From Paenibacillus_E sp964253085 (GTDB taxonomy: Bacteria; Bacillota; Bacilli; Paenibacillales; NBRC-103111): a stretch of 64,000 nt of DNA. Below, piece after piece: positions 34,445-42,958 of this stretch. A program made the position numbers and the translations under genes. The stretch is from NCBI RefSeq assembly GCF_964253085.1, contig NZ_CAXUQH020000001.1, positions 558,001 through 622,000 of the forward strand. The letters run 5' to 3'. Below the pieces are notes generated by a model that worked only from the letters and a program-made list of their open reading frames with translations, was not told the DNA's origin and did not search any database. Numbering within the stretch: the first letter of the stretch is position 1; the number at the start of each line of letters is the position of its first letter.

Positions 34445-36307
34445 ATGAAAATGTTCAAATGGATTACACTCAATAACTGGCCGATCCGTTATAAACTGAT
34501 CATGCACTTCTTATTAATCAGCATCTTGCCTGCCATTTGTCTAGGGATACTTATTGGCTTAGCAACAGATCGCATTATCGAGAAACAAGTGAATGAACAT
34601 ACCTCGCAATTAATCGGGACTGTCAATAAATCACTCGAGGCTTACGCGGGGAATTTACAAAATATCACTTATTTTACTTCCTTCAATCCGCAAGTGAAGC
34701 GATTTCTAATTGGTGAGACGGCTATTCAGGCGTCGGAAGCTTATGATATGCGGATTTTCCTTAAAGGCTTTACAACTTTATATCCAGAAGTGGCGGGTAT
34801 TCTGGTCGTGAATGCCAAAGGCGATTACGTGAGTAACGAAATGTACGCCCGAACGAGTCGTAGCCTTACCGAAGAAAGCTGGTATAAGGAAGCTGTCGAT
34901 GAGAAAGGTATATTCAGTATCGTAGGACACCCTTCTGGCCGTAATGTCACTACGCATGTTGACTATAAGGATGAAGATATCGTATCTGTGGTGAGGGCCA
35001 TTCTGGATCCGGAAACCCAAGCGGTCCAAGGGGTTATTCTCATTGATTTAAAGCTTAGAGTTATCGCGGAAACGGTCCAGGATGTGAATCTAGGGAAATC
35101 CGGTTATTTAATGGTTCTTGACAATAAGGGGGAGAGCATCTACACGCCGCAGCATCCTTTAGTGGGTAAGTTTCAACGGAACTGGATTGATGAAAACCCT
35201 TCGGGCACTTTTTCCAAAAAGATCGACGGGAGAAATATGCAATTTATATATCGAAAATCATCCTTTACAAATTGGACGACCGTGGGTGTTTTCTCAACGC
35301 AGGAGTCGGTTAGAGAGGTCCGAGAAATCCGATTATATTTAGTCAGTTTTGTTTTCGTCGTCTGTTTGCTCGGTATTGCAGCTTCTTATTATTTATCCTA
35401 TACGATTTCCTTACCTATTTGGCAGTTAACGTCTTTCATGAGGCGGGCAGAAGATGGCAATCTATCCATCCGCTTTAAGGATAAGCGAACCGACGAAGTA
35501 GGTATGCTCGGTAGAAGCTTCAACACTATGCTGATGCAAATAACGAAGTTGATCGGATTGGTTGAAAAGGAACAGAAACAGAAGAGGGAAGCAGAGTTAA
35601 GGAGCCTGCAAGCTCAAATTAAACCGCATTTTTTGTATAATACGTTAGATACGATACAATGGTTAGCTCGCAAGAGTGGGGCTCATGAAGTGACAGAGGT
35701 CGTCGAATCGCTTTCACGGCTGTTTCGCATAGGGCTTAGCAAAGGCAATGAAGTCATTTCACTCATGGAAGAATTCGAGCATGTAAAGAGTTATCTCATC
35801 ATTCAAAAAACGAGATACAAAGAAAAGCTGAATTACACGATTGCCATTGAACCATCGCTGCATCAGTTCTATGTACTGAAGTTAATTCTTCAGCCGATTG
35901 TTGAGAATGCGATCTATCATGGCATTAAAGAACGCCGGGGTCCCGGTATCATTGATATACAGGCGCGTCATGAGAACGAACGAGTTGTAATTATCATTCG
36001 TGATAATGGAGCGGGTATGTCAGAGGAGAAGCTTGCGCAATTAAGACGAATCTTAGAAGCGGCAGCTTCGAAATCGAATCCCATCCAAAGTGAAGTTGAA
36101 CAAGAAAAGGCAATGGATAACAAGCAGGAATTGTCTTATCACATAGCTTCTCCTCAATCAGGAGGAGGTTATGGCCTAACGAATGTTCAAGAGCGGATTG
36201 TGATCAGCTTCGGAGAGGTATATGGGGTATCCATCGATAGTATAAGGGGAGAAGGGACAACGGTGACAATTACACATCCAGTGCTAAAGAGAGAGGTGCC
36301 CATGTGA
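34445..36307 (+). CDS. Sensor histidine kinase (LytS/YesM type)
   Basis: Membrane kinase of about 620 residues: first helix near residues 17-40, an extracellular Cache-like domain (about 40-290), second helix (VSFVFVVCLLGIAASYYLSY), HAMP domain, then His_kinase with the phospho-acceptor in AQIKPHFLYNTLDTIQWLA and a HATPase_c domain (LILQPIVENAIYHGI, DNGAGMSEEKL, GGGYGLTNVQERI). Start chosen at 34445 after GAGGTGA; ATG at 34439 is the alternative. The response-regulator gene overlaps its stop by 4 bp. Confidence 0.92.
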   Translation: MKMFKWITLNNWPIRYKLIMHFLLISILPAICLGILIGLATDRIIEKQVNEHTSQLIGTVNKSLEAYAGNLQNITYFTSFNPQVKRFLIGETAIQASEAYDMRIFLKGFTTLYPEVAGILVVNAKGDYVSNEMYARTSRSLTEESWYKEAVDEKGIFSIVGHPSGRNVTTHVDYKDEDIVSVVRAILDPETQAVQGVILIDLKLRVIAETVQDVNLGKSGYLMVLDNKGESIYTPQHPLVGKFQRNWIDENPSGTFSKKIDGRNMQFIYRKSSFTNWTTVGVFSTQESVREVREIRLYLVSFVFVVCLLGIAASYYLSYTISLPIWQLTSFMRRAEDGNLSIRFKDKRTDEVGMLGRSFNTMLMQITKLIGLVEKEQKQKREAELRSLQAQIKPHFLYNTLDTIQWLARKSGAHEVTEVVESLSRLFRIGLSKGNEVISLMEEFEHVKSYLIIQKTRYKEKLNYTIAIEPSLHQFYVLKLILQPIVENAIYHGIKERRGPGIIDIQARHENERVVIIIRDNGAGMSEEKLAQLRRILEAAASKSNPIQSEVEQEKAMDNKQELSYHIASPQSGGGYGLTNVQERIVISFGEVYGVSIDSIRGEGTTVTITHPVLKREVPM

Positions 36308-37521
36308 GTGCAAATCCGTTCTGGCGAGTATTGATCGCTGATGATGAATCGATTATTCGTGAAGGCATACAAAGCGCCATCGATTGGCAGCAGCTGGGCT
36401 TGGAGGTTGTGGCGGAAGCGGAAGACGGTGAAGAAGCCTTGGAACTGGCGCATAAACATAACATTCATATCCTGCTTGTTGATCTGAATATGCCAATTAT
36501 GAGTGGTATGACATTAATTAAGCATATGCGTGAGGAACTGCCCGATTGCAAAATCATCATCATAACCGGACATGATGAGTTCGCTTATGCACAAGCAGCA
36601 ATTCGTCTGGATGTGGATGATTATATCCTTAAACCAGTGAATCCTGCTCAGCTTACGGAGGTATTAACAAAAATCACGAAACAAATGACAATTTCTATGG
36701 AAAAAGAAGAACATTTGCAGATGGCCTCCAAACAGATCGAAAGGAACTTTTCGCTGTTGCGAGAGCGTTTTTGTTTAGAGTGGATGGATGGAGGACTTAG
36801 CGAGGTTGAGATCAAGGAGCAGCTGATGTTTCTCAAAATGCCTGAACGGGCACCGAGCACGCTGGGCGTCATTCAATGGTCAGGTAATTCTAGGGGCAAA
36901 GAGCTTTTATCAGAAAGGGATCGACAGCTTTACTTATTTGCGATTGAGAATATTGTTGAAGAGTTGCTAACGCCTTACACCCTTATTAAATTTCGAGACC
37001 ATTTGGGCATGCTGGTTGTATTGCTATGGGAATCAGTCCCTGTGGAAAAGCTTCAGAAATTGGACGAAGCCGTGCAGACGTATTTGAAAATCACGATCGC
37101 CTCTCAATTCCTGTCCGTCACGGAAGGGGTTACAGGCGTTGCAGATGTGTATCAGCAAGGGAGAGCATCTTTGTATAAAGAAGTCCATTTATCCCCTTTT
37201 GTTCGTTTGGCCAAGGAAGCAATTGCTCAAAGATACCGTGACCCTGATATCACATTAGAACAGCTAGCGAATGAAATGAAGGTATCTCCTGTTTATTTAG
37301 GTCGTATATTTAAACAGGAAGTAGGTATCCCATTTGTGAATGTACTAACCCATACGCGTATCAAACACGCTACGCATTATCTGAATACAACCGATATGAC
37401 GATTATTGAGATTTCGGAAAAAGTAGGCTACGATTCTCAACATTACTTTAGCACAGCATTTAAAAAAGTAGTCGGCATTGCGCCGATTCAATATCGGAAA
37501 GAAAGCGCGCCTCAAGTGTGA
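36304..37521 (+). CDS. Response regulator with AraC-type DNA-binding domain (YesN type)
   Basis: Transcription factor of 405 residues partnered with the preceding kinase. The receiver domain (about 8-125) has the acidic pocket IADDESI, the phospho-acceptor Asp in ILLVDLNMPIMSG, and KPVNPAQL. A middle region of about 170 residues is poorly conserved. The C-terminus (about 300-400) holds two AraC helix-turn-helix units (LEQLANEMKVSPVYLGRIFKQEVG and IIEISEKVGYDSQHYFSTAFKK). It starts with GTG inside the ATGTGAGTG overlap. The likely target is the upstream monosaccharide transporter operon. Confidence 0.93.
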   Translation: MSANPFWRVLIADDESIIREGIQSAIDWQQLGLEVVAEAEDGEEALELAHKHNIHILLVDLNMPIMSGMTLIKHMREELPDCKIIIITGHDEFAYAQAAIRLDVDDYILKPVNPAQLTEVLTKITKQMTISMEKEEHLQMASKQIERNFSLLRERFCLEWMDGGLSEVEIKEQLMFLKMPERAPSTLGVIQWSGNSRGKELLSERDRQLYLFAIENIVEELLTPYTLIKFRDHLGMLVVLLWESVPVEKLQKLDEAVQTYLKITIASQFLSVTEGVTGVADVYQQGRASLYKEVHLSPFVRLAKEAIAQRYRDPDITLEQLANEMKVSPVYLGRIFKQEVGIPFVNVLTHTRIKHATHYLNTTDMTIIEISEKVGYDSQHYFSTAFKKVVGIAPIQYRKESAPQV

Positions 37522-37528
37522 GTCGCCT

Positions 37529-37588
37529 AACACAAAGAACCCGAAGACCTTATTTCCTTAGAAATAGGTCGAACGGGCTCTTTGTGTT
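37529..37588 (+). terminator. Extended hairpin after the response-regulator gene
   Basis: Arms AACACAAAGA and TCTTTGTGTT with inner stems CCCG/CGGG and ACCTATTTC-like; no T-run follows, so termination may be imperfect. Confidence 0.6.
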
Positions 37589-37626
37589 GGTCCCTCTAAC
37601 ATGTGGGAGGAGAGGGGGAATCCGTA

Positions 37627-37752
37627 CTACTTGTTTTCCGCATCATACTCGCTGGCAAATTCGGCCAGGGCTTTCACCTTACCATGTGGTGGATGTTGAG
37701 CTTGTTTACGACCCTTCCATGCTGCTTCTTGGCGGCGCTTCGAGTGGCTCAT
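37627..37752 (-). CDS. Small basic protein of 41 residues, function unknown
   Basis: The minus-strand frame reads MSHSKRRQEAAWKGRKQAQH and continues to an acidic end (ASEYDAENK, then TAG). AGGAGGT lies nine nt before the ATG, a very strong site. The protein is basic at the N-terminus and His/Lys rich, with no membrane helix; it has the look of a small spore-associated or nucleic-acid-binding protein, but I cannot place it in a family. It is too short for ordinary ORF cutoffs and lies alone between convergent hairpins. Confidence 0.65.
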   Translation of the reverse strand: MSHSKRRQEAAWKGRKQAQHPPHGKVKALAEFASEYDAENK

Positions 37753-37848
37753 CGCTGAAAACCTCCTGTGGCATGCGGATGGTGTTGCACTAATAAAATG
37801 TGATACATGAGGCTATTTTATGCAAAGCAGATACGATCTCTTTACGAG

Positions 37849-37889
37849 AAAAACTCCACCAGACCGACGAAGGTCTGGTGGAGTTTTTT
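37849..37889. terminator. Bidirectional terminator after gltB
   Basis: Near-perfect stem AAACTCCACCAGACC/GGTCTGGTGGAGTTT with a 6-nt loop and T-runs on both strands. Confidence 0.9.
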
Positions 37890-37899
37890 GCAACCGATA

Positions 37900-40800
37900 C
37901 TATTCCGTAGCAACGGATTGGTCAGCTTGCATGTTGACCGGGGAAATACGGATAAAGTTAGCTTCAAGATTGCTCAGCAAACCTTCGATTTTCGCCGCGG
38001 CTTCGGATTGACCGGAGTTCGCAAGCTCAGCGTGGTAAGCTGTTAGCAATTCAGTAAGATCTTTTTTACTTTGAAGGCCGATAGGCTCAAGTTTAACTTT
38101 AGCGCCTTTAGCGATACGACGTTCGATAGCCGCTTGATCAAGACCCATTTCTGGCACTAGACGTTGGTAGATAACCCCACCTGTCATACCTGCACAGATC
38201 CATGGACCTGGATCGCCCATAACAACGGCACGGCCGTTTGTCATGTACTCGAAAGCGAAGCCTTTGAGGTTCGCACGAGCTGCTAGACCGCCAAGCTCAT
38301 CTTGCAGAGGTGTCGTGATTTCGCCGCCGAAGACAACGTCAGCACCCGAGAAACGGATACATGCACGAGTATCTGCACTGCCTTGAATCAAGAACAACCC
38401 TTTTTGAGCACCGTAACCGAACGATTTACCAACGCTGCCGTTGATGAAGGTATTGTTGTGGCCAAGTGACTTAACGATGGCTACTTTACCACCGAACGCC
38501 ATTTTACCAAGACCGTCTTCAGCACCGCCGTGTACAGTAATGTCTACGCCACGTGCGTTGAATGCAGCCAGACCATTACCAGGAACGGAACCGTCAATAA
38601 GGTTCAGCGCAACAGTTGGAAGCTCATCGTAGCTGCCGTTGAAACGGTCTCTTACACGATGGCTGGAATAACGAGTTCCAAGGATACGGGACTCGGCATC
38701 CACTTTGGACCAGTTGCGAACGACAGGAGCATCGAACGATACGGAATCTGGGAAGAATTCCAAACCTTCTGCACCAGCCGCGATACGAATATCGGACGAA
38801 ACTGCTGCTTCTTCAGCCGCTCTAGTCTCTTCAGAGATGAACTGTAATGGAGCTGGACGAAGAATGTCGGACAAGTCAATGCGTTCGATGTGACTGATTT
38901 GCTCCAAAAGATCGGAACGGCCAACGAGTTCTTGTAAGCTCTTGAAACCAAGGGAAGCAACGACTTCACGTACTTCTTCACCCATCGAACCGAACAAACG
39001 AACCAAGCTGTCTACAGCTAGATCGAATTGACGCGGTACGAAACGGCGAAGACCTTTTTCTTCAGCTTCTTCCATGGAATCGATTTGTGTTGCGATACCA
39101 ACGTGACAAGTGTCTAAGTGACAACCACGACATGTTGTACAACCAATGGATTGCATTGCGATACTACCGAAACCAGCACGGTTCGCACCGAGCATAACCA
39201 TTTTAACAACGTCAGCGCCTGATTTCAGACCGCCATCGGACCATAGCTCAACGCGGTGACGAAGACCAGCTTCAATCAAAGCAACGTGAGCAAGCTTCGT
39301 ACCAATCTCCGTAGGAAGACCAACGTGCGTCAAGGAGTGAATACGAGCCGCACCTGTACCGCCGTCAAAACCAGAAAGGGTAATAACGTCAGCGCCAGCT
39401 TTGGCAACACCAACCGCAATCGTGCCGATACCAGGAACAACTGGGATTTTTACGATGATTTTGGCTTTACGTCCGCTGCCTTCTTTAAGCTCGGAAATGA
39501 TTTGCGCCAAGTCCTCGATGGAATAGATATCGTGGTTGTTGGATGGCGAGATCAAGTCGGAACCGATTGTAGCGTTACGTGCTTCAGCGATTTTCGCTGT
39601 TACTTTGGAGCCTGGTAAGTGACCGCCTTCACCTGGCTTTGCCCCTTGACCGATTTTGATCTCAAGGAAAGCTACTGCGTTAGCAAGCTCAATGTTAACA
39701 CCGAAACGTCCGGAAGCGACTTGCGCTCCGCGCGTTCTTTTGTAACGGCCAAGCATATCTTTAATCTCTCCGCCCTCGCCGTTCATGGTTACCATGTTCA
39801 GACGTTCGCCGGCTTCAGCATAGGCGCGGAAAGCTGTTTCATTTTGTGAACCGAAGGACATAGAAGAGATCAACATCGGCAAGGAATGACCGCCAATGGA
39901 AATATCAACTTGCGACGGATCAAGTGGTTGACGACCATCGCTGATTGCTTTGAAGCCCGCAATGTGACGAATGGAAATCGGATTCTTCTTCTCTTCTTCA
40001 CGCAGCTTGTCGCGGTAGTCGCTGTAAGGAGCAGCTCCTGATGCAGCATCGCCTAGCGCTTTCCACATACGTTGGAAGAAACGGAAGTTTTTCGCCGCTT
40101 TCGCTTTCGGATTGATGTAATCCGCATAACGAGCTTCAGCTTCAGCTTCAAGCTGAGCAAAGCCAGTTCCTGCTTTTTCACTGCCGAGATAGTTCACGAT
40201 ATCCAGCACCTCGGAAACTTCCGGATGGAAGCCGATGGAGGAGAAGAAACGTGTATATCCACGAAGTTCATGCGTACCGATTGTTGAAATGACTTTTTCA
40301 AGTCCTTTCGTAAGTGCCGCGTACACTTTACGTGCTGCTGCTGCGTTGCCTTCTTTGTCAGAAGCCGTGGAGAACAGCAAGTAAGGTGAGATAACGTCTG
40401 CACCAAGACCACAAGCTACCGCGATATCATGCAGACTGCGAATAGCAGCTGAACGAAGGATCAATGTAACTTGACGGCGCAGGTTGTCGCCGAAACCGAG
40501 TTTCTCTGCACGAAGAGCGATATCGATTTTGGAAACAGCAAGGTGCGGATCCAGCCACAAACGGTCGTTTTGGTGAGCTGCAGAATCGTCCAAGACGAGC
40601 AGCACCGCGCCATTACGAACAGCAGAGATGGCATCAGCAGCAAGTGCAGCCAAACCATCCTTCAGAGACGTTCCTCTACCGAATGTTGTGGATAGAACGG
40701 CTACTTTGTTATCGCCTTGTGCACGGAATTGTGCAAGCAATTGCTCCAAAGATGGCTGGGATAAGTTCTCTTCACTGCCTACACCATTCGTTCCTTCAAG

Positions 40801-42441
40801 AACAAGCGGAGTAAGAAGCTCAAGACGAAGGTTGCTATCCACCTGTGCAAATACCGGAAGACGAGCTCCAGCAATAACACGCGTGGAGAAATGCTCCATT
40901 TCACGGTCACGGTCAATAGCCGGATTCGTTACAACGGCAACACTTTCTTTAATGAAGTCAGGCACGTTCTGGCGTTCCCAAGCAAGCGCTGCGTGAGGTG
41001 AATCATGACCCAATGAACGAATCGGCTCAGCGCCAGTTTCGGACATGGACTCGATGTGTGAAATACCGTCACGATCCCAACCAAATGCACTGTACACTTG
41101 ATCAGTTGTAATAATATTCTCATTCAGCTCAGCTTCTGTATTCGTTTGAGCAGGGTTCAAATAAGAGCGGAGACCGCTAATATTTACACGCTTGCTTACA
41201 CGGTCATACACTAAGGTTTGAACTTCATGATAAGGAATCACTTGAATATGCTCGCCTGGTGTTAGAACAACACCGACTTTCTCGCCTGGTGCGATCGGCT
41301 TCGGATCAGCAACCATTTCGCCAACAGTAATAACACCTTGCTCGGATGAGAAGTACAGGGACGTGTCACTTTCAACCATCCAAACTGGACGAAGACCTAA
41401 CGCATCTACGCTGAAAATACACTCGTTACCGTAACGAGAAACGATACCTGCTGGACCTTGTGCAAAGTGGCCCCATACTTGACGGTAGTACACATATAGA
41501 TCTTGAAGTTCCGGACGGAACTGTTTCATTTCATTAATAATAGGAGGGAACACCATTTCCATCGCTTCGAAAAGGGACAATCCAAAACGGTGAATGAACG
41601 TTTCAATCGTTCTGTTCATGTCTTGGGAGTCAGACCCGCCGCTTACAAGCGGAACGCCAACCATGTCAGCTTCAAGACGAAGTTTCTTCACCGTATTAAT
41701 TTCACCGTTGTGTCCAAGAAGGGAGAACGGTTGAACACGGAAGAAGCTGGACAATGTGTTCGTTGAATAACGGTTATGACCAATGGTTACTTGGGACGCA
41801 AACAAAGGATCACGCAAGTCGTTAAAATATTTAGGAAGGATGCTTGCTGCACCTAATACTTTGTAGGCAGATGTCACATTGCTAAGTGTTGCAACATGAA
41901 CGTTGTAACGATCTTCAATCGCAATATGCAGCTCATAAAGATGATCGGCAACTTGACCCTCTGTCTTATTGCTAATCGCTGCAATTTGCCAAAACGTAGG
42001 CTCATCGAGCAAACCGTTGGCACCAAGCGAACTGCTGTCAACAAGGTTTTCTTGCTCAAGAATAATGGATACATCATGGGAGGCAAAAAGCTCACGAATG
42101 CCGTTTTGAATCTCAGTAACAGTCAAATCCAACTTACGTGGAACAAAGATATGTCCAACAGAAAAACGGTTGTCATAAGCAAGCTTGCCATCCAGACCCG
42201 CATCTGTTAATTTCTTTTCCCAGAGACTACGTGGAATGTCTGTTAAAATACCGCAACCATCGCCTTCACCATTGATAAATCCTGAACGATGTTCCATTTT
42301 AACAAGGGCATCAATCGTTTTTTGGATGTTATCACGGGAAGGGTGACCATTCTTTTCAATAATACAAATAATACCGCAGCTGTCGTGTTCGGTTCCTAGT
42401 AGATCTTGAAAACGGCCTTCATTACGCATAATTTCATTCAT
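37900..42441 (-). CDS. gltB: Glutamate synthase large subunit
   Basis: Makes two glutamates from glutamine and 2-oxoglutarate, the main ammonia assimilation route with glutamine synthetase. About 1513 residues. A short propeptide precedes Cys22 (EHDSCGII), the glutaminase nucleophile; the class II amidotransferase domain runs to about 430. The FMN/synthase domain contains GEGGEIKDM, RGAQVASGRFGVN, GAKPGEGGHLPG and the iron-sulfur cysteines in CRGCHLDTCHVG, and a C-terminal GXGXG domain follows. No gltD (small subunit) is next to it. I prefer ATG at 42441 over the GTG at 42468 that lies within the ribosome-binding site. Confidence 0.96.
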   Translation of the reverse strand: MNEIMRNEGRFQDLLGTEHDSCGIICIIEKNGHPSRDNIQKTIDALVKMEHRSGFINGEGDGCGILTDIPRSLWEKKLTDAGLDGKLAYDNRFSVGHIFVPRKLDLTVTEIQNGIRELFASHDVSIILEQENLVDSSSLGANGLLDEPTFWQIAAISNKTEGQVADHLYELHIAIEDRYNVHVATLSNVTSAYKVLGAASILPKYFNDLRDPLFASQVTIGHNRYSTNTLSSFFRVQPFSLLGHNGEINTVKKLRLEADMVGVPLVSGGSDSQDMNRTIETFIHRFGLSLFEAMEMVFPPIINEMKQFRPELQDLYVYYRQVWGHFAQGPAGIVSRYGNECIFSVDALGLRPVWMVESDTSLYFSSEQGVITVGEMVADPKPIAPGEKVGVVLTPGEHIQVIPYHEVQTLVYDRVSKRVNISGLRSYLNPAQTNTEAELNENIITTDQVYSAFGWDRDGISHIESMSETGAEPIRSLGHDSPHAALAWERQNVPDFIKESVAVVTNPAIDRDREMEHFSTRVIAGARLPVFAQVDSNLRLELLTPLVLEGTNGVGSEENLSQPSLEQLLAQFRAQGDNKVAVLSTTFGRGTSLKDGLAALAADAISAVRNGAVLLVLDDSAAHQNDRLWLDPHLAVSKIDIALRAEKLGFGDNLRRQVTLILRSAAIRSLHDIAVACGLGADVISPYLLFSTASDKEGNAAAARKVYAALTKGLEKVISTIGTHELRGYTRFFSSIGFHPEVSEVLDIVNYLGSEKAGTGFAQLEAEAEARYADYINPKAKAAKNFRFFQRMWKALGDAASGAAPYSDYRDKLREEEKKNPISIRHIAGFKAISDGRQPLDPSQVDISIGGHSLPMLISSMSFGSQNETAFRAYAEAGERLNMVTMNGEGGEIKDMLGRYKRTRGAQVASGRFGVNIELANAVAFLEIKIGQGAKPGEGGHLPGSKVTAKIAEARNATIGSDLISPSNNHDIYSIEDLAQIISELKEGSGRKAKIIVKIPVVPGIGTIAVGVAKAGADVITLSGFDGGTGAARIHSLTHVGLPTEIGTKLAHVALIEAGLRHRVELWSDGGLKSGADVVKMVMLGANRAGFGSIAMQSIGCTTCRGCHLDTCHVGIATQIDSMEEAEEKGLRRFVPRQFDLAVDSLVRLFGSMGEEVREVVASLGFKSLQELVGRSDLLEQISHIERIDLSDILRPAPLQFISEETRAAEEAAVSSDIRIAAGAEGLEFFPDSVSFDAPVVRNWSKVDAESRILGTRYSSHRVRDRFNGSYDELPTVALNLIDGSVPGNGLAAFNARGVDITVHGGAEDGLGKMAFGGKVAIVKSLGHNNTFINGSVGKSFGYGAQKGLFLIQGSADTRACIRFSGADVVFGGEITTPLQDELGGLAARANLKGFAFEYMTNGRAVVMGDPGPWICAGMTGGVIYQRLVPEMGLDQAAIERRIAKGAKVKLEPIGLQSKKDLTELLTAYHAELANSGQSEAAAKIEGLLSNLEANFIRISPVNMQADQSVATE

Positions 42442-42473
42442 TGCTCTGGTCAGTCGCCTGACCGTCACCTCCC
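42442..42473 (-). promoter_or_regulatory. Ribosome-binding site of gltB separated from its ATG by a hairpin
   Basis: On the minus strand GGGAGGTGA (42473-42465) is followed by a perfect palindrome GGTCAG-GCGA-CTGACC (42463-42448) and then six bases to the ATG. Linear spacing is 23 nt, too long; folding the hairpin would bring it to about 7 nt. This decides the start choice. Confidence 0.55.
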
Positions 42474-42787
42474 ATACATAATTAAAATCCTCTTGCTTTC
42501 GCTTCTTGCATTCTGGCGTCGATGAGCCTGCCAGCTCTTACATTTAGGGAGAAAAGCTACATTTTGCTTAAATCCGAAATATGCACGATTGTGTATAAAA
42601 ATGCAATATAACTGAATATCATGCCAATTTGCAGGAGATATAACTCTCGAAATGCGGCATAAATCGACTCGTAGGAAAGTAAGGCATCGCACACAAAAAT
42701 CCGTGTAGTATTTGTAAATCATGCCCTAACTTTCTAGGAAAATACTGTGTATTCAAGCCGTTTCGCTAAAAGGGTAAAAGTAATCTT

Positions 42788-42816
42788 AGAATAGCATGAA
42801 AAACTTCATCCGACAA
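42788..42816 (-). promoter_or_regulatory. Candidate gltB promoter
   Basis: On the minus strand TTGTCG (42816-42811) and TATTCT (42793-42788) are 17 bp apart. It implies a 5' untranslated leader of about 340 nt. The leader contains no recognisable riboswitch or T-box motif. Confidence 0.5.
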
Positions 42817-42838
42817 TACTTGCAGACGTAAATACCAA

Positions 42839-42854
42839 ATGTAAGCGTTACCTT
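42839..42854 (+). promoter_or_regulatory. CcpA cre site upstream of the gltB promoter
   Basis: ATGTAAGCGTTACCTT fits WTGNAANCGNWNNCWW at every defined position. Its centre lies about 65 bp upstream of the inferred transcription start, outside the -35 box, a position from which CcpA activates rather than represses. Confidence 0.6.
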
Positions 42855-42915
42855 TTTTGTATATTGGTGAATAAAACCATATTATATATGACTCTAGCAC
42901 ATGTAGAAAGACGAA

Positions 42916-42946
42916 CGAACTATAATCCTGATAGGATCATAGTTCG
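42916..42946 (-). terminator. Hairpin after hemL
   Basis: Fourteen-position stem CGAACTATAATCCT/AGGATCATAGTTCG with a 3-nt loop. The T-run on the minus strand is poor (TTCGTC), that on the plus strand is good. Confidence 0.55.
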
Positions 42947-42958
42947 TTTTTGGAGCAA

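Noticed and set aside
42465..42722. 85-codon minus-strand frame in the gltB leader
   Set aside because: No ribosome-binding site, unusual composition, and it covers the leader between the inferred gltB promoter and its start.
42474..42787. T-box or riboswitch in the long gltB leader
   Set aside because: No T-box sequence, no specifier-like stem and no intrinsic terminator ahead of gltB could be found by eye.
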